Of a stretch of DNA of 64,000 bases, positions 1 to 9,093 are shown piece by piece. Made by a program: the position numbers and the translations under genes. The stretch comes from an uncultured Bacteroides sp. (lineage in GTDB: Bacteria > Bacteroidota > Bacteroidia > Bacteroidales > Bacteroidaceae): the NCBI GenBank assembly GCA_959606905.1, contig CAUHML010000001.1, positions 92,940 through 156,939 of the forward strand, given 5' to 3'. Each line of letters starts with the position of its first letter. Positions within the stretch are counted from its first letter, which is position 1. Below the pieces are notes generated by a model. The model was not told the DNA's origin and made no database searches. It worked only from the letters and a program-made list of their open reading frames with translations.

Positions 1-717
1 ACACCCCGGTTGCAACGAATGAATTAATTCACGTAATTCCTTACTCTGTTGCCTGGTAACCAGTTCAGGCGTATCGAACCAGATAACTGCTATTTCACCG
101 TAATTCGTAAGTAATTCTTTTAATTGTGGTTTTACTTTGCGTTCAATATAAGCCGGTAACTGCTTACTATCTTCATCCGGATAATCCCAAGTATTGCTGC
201 GGCCTGCTTTTACAGGCCAGTTAGTAGGAACATCCGGATCTTCCCAATCACGTCCTAATGAATAATAAAGTCCCAGCTTGATTCCCTCTTTTTTGCAAAC
301 TTCCGCCAGTTCTTTTAAAGGATCTTTGGCAAAAGGAGTACACTTCACTATGTTATAATCACTGCAAGCTGAATTATACATGGCAAATCCGTCATGATGT
401 TTAGTCGTATATACCAAATATTTCATTCCTGCGTGCTTGGCAGCCCGTACCCATTTCTTCGCATCAAATTTTACCGGATTAAAATCTTTGGCTATTGTTG
501 CATATTCTTTTAACGGAATACGCTCATAAAGCATAAAGTGTTCGCCACCTTCGGTTGGATGGCCTTTCCATTCACCGGCTGTCTGAGAATATAATCCCCA
601 ATGTATAAACAAACCGAATTTTGCATCTTTGAACCAATGCAAATTGTCTTCGGTAGTAGCCATAGAATAATTGGATATAACTGTCAAAAGAACAATTACT
701 ATAAAAATTCTTTTCAT
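1..717 (-). CDS. GH29 alpha-L-fucosidase, N-terminal part, cut by window edge
   Basis: Reading from an ATG at 717 gives 239 codons that stay open to the left edge, so only the N-terminal half is present. A signal peptide (MKRIFIVIVLLTVISNYSMA) is followed by the GH29 barrel: FIHWGLYS near residue 37, KHHDGFAMYNS near 110, GLYYSLGRDWEDP, and VIWFD with Asp215 in the position of the family nucleophile. Family knowledge: retaining exo-fucosidases that release terminal alpha-L-fucose, usually exported. It is the last gene seen in a minus-strand operon, 23 bp after the alginate-lyase-fold gene, so it probably acts on the glycan imported by locus A. The specificity (subfamily A or B) cannot be decided because the acid/base region lies outside the window. 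Confidence 0.88.
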   Translation of the reverse strand, partial: MKRIFIVIVLLTVISNYSMATTEDNLHWFKDAKFGLFIHWGLYSQTAGEWKGHPTEGGEHFMLYERIPLKEYATIAKDFNPVKFDAKKWVRAAKHAGMKYLVYTTKHHDGFAMYNSACSDYNIVKCTPFAKDPLKELAEVCKKEGIKLGLYYSLGRDWEDPDVPTNWPVKAGRSNTWDYPDEDSKQLPAYIERKVKPQLKELLTNYGEIAVIWFDTPELVTRQQSKELRELIHSLQPGC

Positions 718-740
718 ACAAAACTTATTTTATACAACCA

Positions 741-1826
741 TTAATGCCAACGTAAAGAACTTAATCCCAATTTCAAAGAAACATCCGGATTACGTTTATA
801 ATAATCTAATACCTCTTTAAGTTCCTTATCTATTTCGTACAATTCATCGATCACATATAAAGTTCCCGAAGGATTGTAAGCTTTATTGTAATCCGAACGT
901 TTCTTATCGGGTTCATATTCTGTACCTACAAATTCAAGGTGAGTATATTTCTTGGAATCCAACAGAAAAGGTTTCCAGAAAACCACACTATTCCGGATAG
1001 AAGCTCCCCAATGTACATCCTTCTTATAGAAAGCTTCAGCAGCTTCATAACCTTCATACATCGCCTTCAAATGACAAAGACGAGCGAAGAACAATAAATC
1101 ATAAGCATGATAAGCAAAAGCATCACGACCGAGTAAATCCGTAGTCGTTCCGTTAGGAAACAGGTTACCCTTCACCCAATCGTCATATGAGGAACGGAAT
1201 TTATCGACTATAGCCTCATCTTCCAATACCGTGCCGAACAGATAAAATTGATATAACAGACAAGTACCCCAGTTATTGACCCTCAAGTCATTATCTTTAA
1301 TAAATACCTCCGCCCTCTTACGTAGCCAGGTATCAATCAATTCCCGGTCAGACTGTCCGATTACTTTACGAATCAATGAATAACCTTCGACAGCAATATT
1401 ATATGATTCTTCATGAATATTTCTTTTCGACAAGGCAACATTGATTTCAGACCATGCTTTCAGATATTCAACCGCTTTATTCAGATACGTCCTATCCTGT
1501 GTAAAAGCATACGCGAGACATAATTGATGAATAGCTTTCATTTCATTACTAATGTCTATCTTATCCGGATTTTCATCAATAGATTTAACCGGAGTCGTTT
1601 TCCGGTTACTCTCTACAATATTTTTAGCGGGAGTTTCTATCTGTTTGATATACCAATTCATCGGAAAAGCGGTATTATCAGCCTTCTCCAATGCTGTTTT
1701 CACTTTATCATAGTTTTCACGTGTGAGCACGACATTCGGAAACATTTTATCCACGTCCGAGGTTTGAGCCTTTACACAAGACATCCCCCATAATAACATA
1801 CATATTAGAAAACATTTTCCTTTCAT
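741..1826 (-). CDS. Secreted alginate-lyase-fold protein (candidate polysaccharide lyase)
   Basis: This 361-residue protein has a cleavable signal peptide (probable cut after CVKA, before Gln21). The body looks like the alpha/alpha toroid of the Alginate_lyase family (PF05426). It has the opening VDKMFPNVVLTRENYDKVK, the helical repeat around MKAIHQLCLAYAFTQDRTYL near residue 95, and a VNNWGTCLLYQ segment near 183 whose Asn fits the active-site Asn of such lyases. Members cleave uronate-containing polysaccharides by beta-elimination, but the domain alone does not define the substrate. It is 21 bp downstream of a surface lipoprotein and 23 bp upstream of GH29 in the same operon. A fucosylated, uronic-acid-containing glycan is a guess that would use both enzymes. 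Confidence 0.7.
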   Translation of the reverse strand: MKGKCFLICMLLWGMSCVKAQTSDVDKMFPNVVLTRENYDKVKTALEKADNTAFPMNWYIKQIETPAKNIVESNRKTTPVKSIDENPDKIDISNEMKAIHQLCLAYAFTQDRTYLNKAVEYLKAWSEINVALSKRNIHEESYNIAVEGYSLIRKVIGQSDRELIDTWLRKRAEVFIKDNDLRVNNWGTCLLYQFYLFGTVLEDEAIVDKFRSSYDDWVKGNLFPNGTTTDLLGRDAFAYHAYDLLFFARLCHLKAMYEGYEAAEAFYKKDVHWGASIRNSVVFWKPFLLDSKKYTHLEFVGTEYEPDKKRSDYNKAYNPSGTLYVIDELYEIDKELKEVLDYYKRNPDVSLKLGLSSLRWH

Positions 1827-1847
1827 CCTTTTCCTCTCCTTCCGTTC

Positions 1848-2576
1848 TTATAAAATTTCAATATCATCTATGTAACATTTATACTTATTTCCCTCGGCCA
1901 AAGTGACTCCCGAACTATACGTCGGCAGAATGACTATACCTGCTATACCATTCTTCAACTGTGTAGCGGCAGCACTGTATTCTCTTTTACTAAAAGCAAA
2001 CGTATATGTTTTCCATGCTCCTTCTTCTTTGAAATCAACCAACGAATTGGTTAACAAAACTCCTTCTTCCTGCTCGTAATCATTCACCGAATTAAACCTT
2101 CCTATCAGTTTAACTCCTAATTGTTGAGATACTGCTTTGGAAGTACCCTTCCACGTTTCTTTTCCTATCACATTGGCAGGTTGATAAATTCGGAAACGGA
2201 TTCCTCTTAGTTCATCAATATCTACTGTTTCGGAAAAACGGAATTTCAAACCGTAATTCCGGGCTTCCATCGAAATATATTCCAGCACTTTGGAGGAAGT
2301 GTTTTCTTCACTCTGAACCGGATTATCTATCACTATATGGGAATATGCCCAACGCGGATAATAATCGTCTATCTTACTACTGCCTGAATTGCCATAACGA
2401 AAGAAATAGGGGGTTGTATCATACGTTTCAAAGTCGGCGAATAAAGTTCCTTTATCGGGAAGAGGATCTTCTTTATCATCTTTCCCTTCGTTAGAATCAA
2501 CCGCAGGATCATCGCTTGAACAGGATATAAAAAGTCCCCATAATATAATGAAAAATACATTGTAGCTATATTTCAT
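1848..2576 (-). CDS. Surface lipoprotein with jelly-roll carbohydrate-binding-like domain
   Basis: The protein has 242 residues with a lipobox ending FISC at Cys19 followed by SSDD, the acidic stretch that favours surface export in Bacteroides. After a linker, residues about 45-242 form one all-beta domain. It opens with TLFADFETYDTTPYF, has an LRGIRFRIYQPA segment, an aromatic WKTYTFAF strand, and ends in CYIDDIEIL. This pattern is common in galactose-binding-like or CBM jelly rolls. No catalytic motif is seen. Its place right after the second SusD of locus A is where surface glycan-binding proteins usually sit, so a binding role is likely. I do not recognise the family by name. Confidence 0.6.
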   Translation of the reverse strand: MKYSYNVFFIILWGLFISCSSDDPAVDSNEGKDDKEDPLPDKGTLFADFETYDTTPYFFRYGNSGSSKIDDYYPRWAYSHIVIDNPVQSEENTSSKVLEYISMEARNYGLKFRFSETVDIDELRGIRFRIYQPANVIGKETWKGTSKAVSQQLGVKLIGRFNSVNDYEQEEGVLLTNSLVDFKEEGAWKTYTFAFSKREYSAAATQLKNGIAGIVILPTYSSGVTLAEGNKYKCYIDDIEIL

Positions 2577-2692
2577 AATTTACCTTAGATTTTAGTTAAT
2601 GCCGGAAATTCATGTTTTAAATATAATGAGGGTGCCTTTCCTCGAATGAACTGACACCCTCATCGGTATATACTCGTTATCTCATTCCAAAT

Positions 2693-4390
2693 TTACCACC
2701 CTGTGTTCTGTACCAGTTTATGGTTTTTGAAAAGTTCGGTATTCGAAATCGGATAGAAATACATTTTATCCTGAATATTGTAAGTGGCATGCAAAGCTTT
2801 CGTATATTGAATAGTACCGTCAGTTTGCTTAACTACTTTCACTTTATAAATATTCTGCATATCATCTAATTCTTTCCAGCGACGAAGATCCCAGAAACGT
2901 TGTCCCTCGAATGCAAATTCTACACGGCGTTCGTTTTTCAATCGTTTCAAAAAGGCATCTTTACTCATGTCGGCAGGATACGCCGGCATTTTCACATCTC
3001 CACGATTACGTACTTGGTTAACTGCATCGCGTGCACTCAGGCTATAAGAACCTGTGTAGTCAGGATCACCATAAGCATTTACCATTGCTTCTGCATAGTT
3101 CAACAGAATTTCTGCATAACGGAACAAGATCCAGTTATGCTGCTGGCTGGTAGTAGTTTCACCCGGTTCAAAAGTGACACTGTTATTCACATATTTTCTC
3201 AAGTAATATCCGGTAGTCGTGGCATTTTTTATAGGCTGACCGTTCTTACCTCCTTCAAACACTTCTACCGGGGTCGTTTTAGGCCATGCCATACCATTAT
3301 ATACTACGGTCATTCCCAGACGCGGGTCACGATTCGCATACGGGTCTTTAGCCATTTCTGCATTACTCCAGTCAAAAGCTGTACCATCTGTCATTTCATA
3401 AGCACTTACCAAGTTTTCTGTCGGACAAGTGGTAGTAGAGCCTTTAGTAACTCCCATCGGAAAGTTTGCAGACTCAAAACTTGTACTTGCTCCCGTGGGA
3501 CGGCACATGATGACTTCTTTACTTTGGTTATTGGTAGCACCGTACAAATTAGAATATTTCGGGTCCAGACTATATCCTAAAGTACCGGCCTGACTGATAA
3601 GATCGTATGCTGCCTGAGCGGCATTTTTCCATTTCTGCGTATCATCGGCAGAATACAAAGGGCTGGCAAGATACAGAGATGCACGAGACTTCAATGCAAG
3701 AGCCATACCTTTAGTAGCACGTTGCAAGTTACCTTCTCCACCAGGCATATTGTTATAATTAACAGGCAATTTGTCATTAGCCAGATCAGTACATTCACTG
3801 ATGATGAAGTTCAGGATAGTAACTGCATCCGAAGGTTCTGCTTCGTTGGCTTCTTCCTGTGTCAGTGTCTTCGTTATCAGAGGTATATTCTGATAACGTT
3901 TCACCAACTCAAAGTAATAGAATGCACGCAGAAAGCGAACTTCATGCTCATAATTCAGGTAACTTTTATAATCATCAGCAAAACCGTCGGAATATTTCCA
4001 TTCATCGAACGTCAGTCCGACACAGTTCTCAAGATAGAAGTTAGCATCATGAATAGCGTTGTAGTAAGTACCGAATACGTCATTGACCGTATAATTGGCT
4101 GACCACGTACCATTGACAAAACGTTGGATAGCAGATGATTCGTAAACATGGATAGCATCATCCGTAGCTGCGTCTTGCATAGCTCCCGATGTATTACAGA
4201 AGTCATGCGGCAAATAACTATATACCTGTGTAGCCAGTTGTTTCACACGGTCCATGTTATCCAGAATTTGTTGCTTTGAATAATAATCTGTTTCGCTGCA
4301 ATCCATAAAATCACAAGCTGTGTACAGAGGAGCGGATGTAACCGCAAGCAACAAGGCAATATGTTTGATTTTAAAATACTTCATGTTCAT
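2693..4390 (-). CDS. SusD-like outer-membrane glycan-binding lipoprotein (locus A, second pair)
   Basis: This 565-residue SusD-family protein caps its SusC partner and delivers glycan to it. The lipobox is LYTAC (Cys26 from the first Met). Family features are the TPR-like region around HEVRFLRAFYYFELVKRYQNIPLIT near residue 150 and the C-terminal RRVEFAFEGQRFWDLRRWKEL block followed by YFYPISNTEL, ending NTGW. It starts 8 bp after the stop of its SusC gene. A second ATG two codons in (4384) is equally possible. The substrate cannot be read from the sequence. Confidence 0.93.
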   Translation of the reverse strand: MNMKYFKIKHIALLLAVTSAPLYTACDFMDCSETDYYSKQQILDNMDRVKQLATQVYSYLPHDFCNTSGAMQDAATDDAIHVYESSAIQRFVNGTWSANYTVNDVFGTYYNAIHDANFYLENCVGLTFDEWKYSDGFADDYKSYLNYEHEVRFLRAFYYFELVKRYQNIPLITKTLTQEEANEAEPSDAVTILNFIISECTDLANDKLPVNYNNMPGGEGNLQRATKGMALALKSRASLYLASPLYSADDTQKWKNAAQAAYDLISQAGTLGYSLDPKYSNLYGATNNQSKEVIMCRPTGASTSFESANFPMGVTKGSTTTCPTENLVSAYEMTDGTAFDWSNAEMAKDPYANRDPRLGMTVVYNGMAWPKTTPVEVFEGGKNGQPIKNATTTGYYLRKYVNNSVTFEPGETTTSQQHNWILFRYAEILLNYAEAMVNAYGDPDYTGSYSLSARDAVNQVRNRGDVKMPAYPADMSKDAFLKRLKNERRVEFAFEGQRFWDLRRWKELDDMQNIYKVKVVKQTDGTIQYTKALHATYNIQDKMYFYPISNTELFKNHKLVQNTGW

Positions 4391-4398
4391 TTTACTTT

Positions 4399-7176
4399 TT
4401 AGAATGATAAGTTAACACCAAAAGTATACTGAGTCATGGTCGGATGATTTGTTCCGATATTTTCAGGATCTAATACTTTAATCTTATCTACACAGAAAAG
4501 GTCGTGACCGCGCGCAAAGACTTTGGCACCTTTGATGAATTTACTCTTCTTCATCATTTCCTGTGAGAAATTATAATAAAGTTCCAATGTACGCAATTTC
4601 ATATAAGACGCATCAGCCACCCACAAGGAGTTAGTCGTATAGTTATTGGCGGAACCTTCTGAAGTCAGACGCGGATATTTAGCATTCGGAGTATCCGGAG
4701 TCCAACGATTGTTATAATATTCGGTAGAAATAGTACTGTTACTAATCAAAGGCCAATACACACTTGAAGTGTTCAAAAGACGGCTCTGATTTCCCGTTCC
4801 TTGGAACAAAGCATAGATACCGAAACCTTTATATTCCAGATTCAAGTCGAATGAGTAATAGATTTCCGGCATAGCACTGTATCCTAAAGCTACCTGGTCA
4901 TAAGCGTCAACAACTCCGTCATTGTTCTGGTCTTTATACTTCAAATCACCCGGACGAACATCTGAAAGGTTTTGTTTAACACCGCGGTTGTCAATCTCTT
5001 CCTGACTCTGGTAAATACCTTCCACTTCATAACCGAAGAACTGCCCCAAACGCTTGCCTGTACGTTTCAAGTAGTCATGAGGGCGATATTCTTCGTTCTG
5101 GTTAATAATCTTGTTACGGTTGAAAGTCAGCATACCGCCAATTTGATAATTAAAATCACCGATTTTATCCGCCCAGCGTACGCTTGTTTCTACTCCATAA
5201 CTATTCACAACTCCATTATTGATATTGGGAGCTGTCAAACCAAATATAGAAGACACGGCATTATCTCCGCTTACTAAAATATCCGTGCGGTGATCGTAAA
5301 AACCGTCAATAGTAACAGATAACTTGTTGAAAGCTATGAAATCGAATCCTACATTCAATTTGTGAGACTTCTCATAGGTCATGTCAGTGATACCCAGTTG
5401 AGTAATTTTCATACCACTGATGCTTGCCGGATTTTTTCCGAAATAATAACTTCCCCCTGTACCATACACATCAAGATAAAGGTCAGTACCATAATCAGCA
5501 CGTCCGGAAATACCGTAGGAAGCACGAAGTTTCAACAGGTTTAACCAGTCGCTTTTCAAGGCAGCTTCTTCCGACATAATCCATGCGGCACCTACCGATG
5601 GAAAGATTCCCCATCTATGTCCCGGTTCCAGAATGCTGGCGGCAGAACCGGATAAAGATGCGTCCAGTACATAACGATGGTCATATACATAATGGGCCTG
5701 TGCCACTACATCCATAAATGCCTTCGAGTTGTTCTGACCTTTGGCATTTGTTTTATCCATATTGTATTGCAGAGTTGCAACCAGACTATGCTTATTCCAG
5801 TCCTTAGCATAGTTGGCATAGGCCCCAAAATTGAAATGATTGACCGAAGATCCTACACTTTTACTGAATGAAAGAGTACCTTCATTACGTAAAGTATTAT
5901 AAGTAGTTTCTCCGGTTTCCCAATTCATCGTTGCTTGTTCATATCCGAAGTTCATGGTATTGTTGTCCCAATAAGAAGCACTGTTGTCCAAACCTACCTG
6001 AAAGCCTACTGATAATCCTTTCACAAGAGCACTCAAATCTTGATTCAATTTCATATCAGCATACATATTACGGGTTTGAGAGCGAGCATAGCCTCTACCG
6101 GAAATACTTGCAATCGGATTGTTGGAATATACAGTTGTACCACCCCATACATTGCGAGACGTTTTTACAGGAAATGCTCCAGAAGGAACTTGATACAATG
6201 CACTGAAAATGTTCGATGTCGTTTCTCCCGGACGGTTATGTTCGGAGAAATTTCCAAACAGGTTCAGCTGTACGGTAGTTGTAGGACTGACAGTAATATC
6301 CAAATTGGTACGAATATTCAGTTTTGAGTATTTGAACTGAGTGGAGTAACCGTCATTATCACTTGTCGGTTCCAATATACCATTATCATTCAAATAATTC
6401 AACTGAGTGAAATAACGTACAAATTCTCCACCACCTCTTGCCGAGAAGGTTACATTGTTTCCATAACTATGATCTCGTAATGCTTCGTCCCACCAATCTA
6501 CATTCGGATATACATCCGGATTACTTTGAGTTCTGAAAGCTTCCAGTTCTTTAGCCGAATAACGTGCCGACAATCCATCGTTGGTCAATCCTTCATTCAA
6601 AGCTTTGGCATAAGTATATCCATCAACAAATTCCGGCAGACGTTGTGGGGTAGCCATATTGAATTGATAAGAGAAATTAATCTCCGGCTTACCCATCCTT
6701 CCACGTTTCGTTTTCACCAAGATAACACCATTGGCACCTTTCATTCCGTAAAGAGCCGTAGAAGCTGCATCTTTTAAAACAGTGACAGACTCTATTTCAT
6801 CAGCACTTATTTGATCCAGTGAACGTTCAAAACCGTCTACCAACACTAATGGAGTAGTAGAACTGCTGGTTCCATATCCGCGTACTCTCAATGTTGCAGC
6901 GTCATCCCAGGCATTACCGGAATTTTGCAACACTTGCAATCCGGGAATCAAGCCATAAAGCATATTAGAGTTATTGATGCTTTTCTTATGCGAAAGTTCC
7001 TCCTCACTTGCTACTGCAGTTGCCGTAGTCGATTCTTTCAGATTGAAAGAAATGCCGCGTCCATACTCTATAGCCACTTTACTTTTGCGTGCAAACAAGC
7101 TGTCCTGTTCCTGAGCTACAATAGCTACCGGAGAACACAACATACACGCTACTAATAACTTGATACTTTTTCTCAT
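4399..7176 (-). CDS. SusC-like TonB-dependent transporter lacking the N-terminal carboxypeptidase-regulatory-like domain
   Basis: The protein has 925 residues from the ATG at 7176. I chose this start because it gives a clean signal peptide, MRKSIKLLVACMLCSPVAIVAQ; an upstream ATG at 7212 would add 12 polar residues in front. A plug domain (LRVRGYGTSSSTTPLVLVDG, ESVTVLKDAASTALYGMKGANGVILVKTKRG) and a 22-strand-type barrel ending in NLSF follow. Unlike the other SusC proteins in the window, the signal peptide is followed by only about 45 residues without any GxVxDxxxxPxxGA beta-sandwich before the plug. It forms a pair with the SusD gene 8 bp downstream and follows another complete SusC/SusD pair in the same operon. 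Confidence 0.92.
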   Translation of the reverse strand: MRKSIKLLVACMLCSPVAIVAQEQDSLFARKSKVAIEYGRGISFNLKESTTATAVASEEELSHKKSINNSNMLYGLIPGLQVLQNSGNAWDDAATLRVRGYGTSSSTTPLVLVDGFERSLDQISADEIESVTVLKDAASTALYGMKGANGVILVKTKRGRMGKPEINFSYQFNMATPQRLPEFVDGYTYAKALNEGLTNDGLSARYSAKELEAFRTQSNPDVYPNVDWWDEALRDHSYGNNVTFSARGGGEFVRYFTQLNYLNDNGILEPTSDNDGYSTQFKYSKLNIRTNLDITVSPTTTVQLNLFGNFSEHNRPGETTSNIFSALYQVPSGAFPVKTSRNVWGGTTVYSNNPIASISGRGYARSQTRNMYADMKLNQDLSALVKGLSVGFQVGLDNSASYWDNNTMNFGYEQATMNWETGETTYNTLRNEGTLSFSKSVGSSVNHFNFGAYANYAKDWNKHSLVATLQYNMDKTNAKGQNNSKAFMDVVAQAHYVYDHRYVLDASLSGSAASILEPGHRWGIFPSVGAAWIMSEEAALKSDWLNLLKLRASYGISGRADYGTDLYLDVYGTGGSYYFGKNPASISGMKITQLGITDMTYEKSHKLNVGFDFIAFNKLSVTIDGFYDHRTDILVSGDNAVSSIFGLTAPNINNGVVNSYGVETSVRWADKIGDFNYQIGGMLTFNRNKIINQNEEYRPHDYLKRTGKRLGQFFGYEVEGIYQSQEEIDNRGVKQNLSDVRPGDLKYKDQNNDGVVDAYDQVALGYSAMPEIYYSFDLNLEYKGFGIYALFQGTGNQSRLLNTSSVYWPLISNSTISTEYYNNRWTPDTPNAKYPRLTSEGSANNYTTNSLWVADASYMKLRTLELYYNFSQEMMKKSKFIKGAKVFARGHDLFCVDKIKVLDPENIGTNHPTMTQYTFGVNLSF

Positions 7177-7219
7177 GAGTATATTGTTATTTCTATTTTC
7201 TGTTAATATCATTAATTAA

Positions 7220-9076
7220 TTATTCCCAACCCGGATTCTGAACAAGGCCATATCCTTTATTGATTTCTACTGAAGGAAAGGCGCTCAAGCACCATCTAGG
7301 TTCGAAACCGCTAGTCCACCATACACGCGGATATTTGGTCAATTCATATGGAACAAATTTATATTCGCCTGTATCTTTATGTTTATATACATGCAAACCA
7401 TGTAACTGCTTCTCAAAAACATTATAAAGCTTCCAACGAATCAAATCAAAGAAACGAACTTCTTCGTAACCGAACTCACAAGCACGTTCACGCAATAAAG
7501 CTTCACGAAATTCTTTTTGCCCCAATCCTTTTTTAAGTCCAGGCAAGTTTACACGAGCACGTACTTTATCAACAGCATCGTATGCTTGCGCATTGGGAGA
7601 ACCATTATACTCATTCAACGCTTCTGCATAACTAAGATAAATTTCTGCTAAGCGCAGGAACGGCCATTGTATAGGACGGTTTTTCCATTCCGTATTCCGA
7701 TCCAAACCCCATTTACGGCATGCCAGTCCCGTACCCAAACTCAATACATGCGTGCTTCCACCTTGTGCCCAGTCTGCTCCCTGTGGATAATTTACAGGAT
7801 CACTAGCCAATGCTTCTGTCAATGCAGCTGTTCTACCATTGTATTTGTCTCCATCCAAAATAAATGTTTCATATAAACGAGGATCACGATTCAAAAATGG
7901 ATTCTTAGCTTGTTCAGGATTATCCCAACTAAAATCAGTACCATCGCTCATCTGGAACATATCAAAGTATTCTTTAGTAGGACAATAACCTCCCCAACGA
8001 ATAGAATTGCTTAATATCGAATTAGCGTTGGCATTTAATATATTTCTTCTAACAGAAATTAAAGTTTCTGTTGTCCCACGATCATAATATGCACTAGTAT
8101 ATGCCCCACGAACATCAGATGTACCATTATCACCAACTTCTACTAACTTATAATAACCATTTTGATTCAATGCAGTGAAAAACTCTTCACAAGCATTAAT
8201 AGCATCTTTCCAACGTTCTTTATTATATCCACCAAACCAAGTCATCAAACTAGATGAAGCTTCTCCATCACAGTAGGGAGCATTATCATTGAATAATGGA
8301 CTGGCTACAAACAGTAAAACACGTGCCTTAAGGGCCATAGCTCCAGCTTTTGTCATGCGACCATCCCAGTTTGCCAAATCATTATCTGATATTCTCCATG
8401 GAAAATCAGGACAGTTAATAGCATCGTTAAGCAAACCTATGATAAAATCTACCGTAGCTTGTAAAGTGGCCCTCCCTGGTAGATTCACATCTTCAGGGTC
8501 AATAGCGTGATCTACAATAGGCAAAGCACCAAAGTGACGCAACATATGAGAATAATAAATAGCAACTATCATTTTAGCTTCCGCTTTCAGGCGAGATTTT
8601 TCAGTTGCATCCATATCAGGTACACGGTCAACATTTTCATAAAGAAGCCAAGCGTGACGGATACCTGTCCACATATGCGAATCAGCATCGTTAAAACGAC
8701 ATTTAGTTCTCTGTCCCGTAGGATATGAACTTTTTCTATCTTCTATAGAAGCATTATAATTACCCGGATAATAAACTTTAGCTAATCCAGAATAACCTAC
8801 GTTATCATAGTTCAAATCTGTCAAACCTTCAAGAGTCCCCAACCACATTTGCGTCCAATAACCTGAAGTTTCCATTCCATAAGGAAGATATTGATAACTC
8901 TTCCACAAGATACGACGGGCGTATTCTGAAGTGGAAAAAATAGTATCAATCGTTACATCTGAACTAGGTGGCTTTTGCAAGAACTTGTCTCCGAAAGCCA
9001 AGTCTTCGCAGGAAACCCCGACAAACAAAGTACCCATCAAAAGGGTTGTATATAATAATTTTCTTAATGACCTCAT
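7220..9076 (-). CDS. SusD-like lipoprotein (locus A, first pair)
   Basis: This 618-residue SusD-family lipoprotein has a lipobox ending GVSC at Cys23. The family pattern is visible: EYARRILWKSYQYLPYG near the start, MIVAIYYSHMLRHFGALPIVD near 170, LRLAEIYLSYAEALNEYNG near 465, and RERACEFGYEEVRFFDLIRWK near 545, ending VQNPGWE. It starts 17 bp after its SusC gene. It differs greatly from the second SusD of the same operon (565 residues), so the two pairs probably bind different parts or sizes of a glycan rather than being a recent duplication. Confidence 0.93.
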   Translation of the reverse strand: MRSLRKLLYTTLLMGTLFVGVSCEDLAFGDKFLQKPPSSDVTIDTIFSTSEYARRILWKSYQYLPYGMETSGYWTQMWLGTLEGLTDLNYDNVGYSGLAKVYYPGNYNASIEDRKSSYPTGQRTKCRFNDADSHMWTGIRHAWLLYENVDRVPDMDATEKSRLKAEAKMIVAIYYSHMLRHFGALPIVDHAIDPEDVNLPGRATLQATVDFIIGLLNDAINCPDFPWRISDNDLANWDGRMTKAGAMALKARVLLFVASPLFNDNAPYCDGEASSSLMTWFGGYNKERWKDAINACEEFFTALNQNGYYKLVEVGDNGTSDVRGAYTSAYYDRGTTETLISVRRNILNANANSILSNSIRWGGYCPTKEYFDMFQMSDGTDFSWDNPEQAKNPFLNRDPRLYETFILDGDKYNGRTAALTEALASDPVNYPQGADWAQGGSTHVLSLGTGLACRKWGLDRNTEWKNRPIQWPFLRLAEIYLSYAEALNEYNGSPNAQAYDAVDKVRARVNLPGLKKGLGQKEFREALLRERACEFGYEEVRFFDLIRWKLYNVFEKQLHGLHVYKHKDTGEYKFVPYELTKYPRVWWTSGFEPRWCLSAFPSVEINKGYGLVQNPGWE

Positions 9077-9093
9077 GATTCTACATTATTAAA

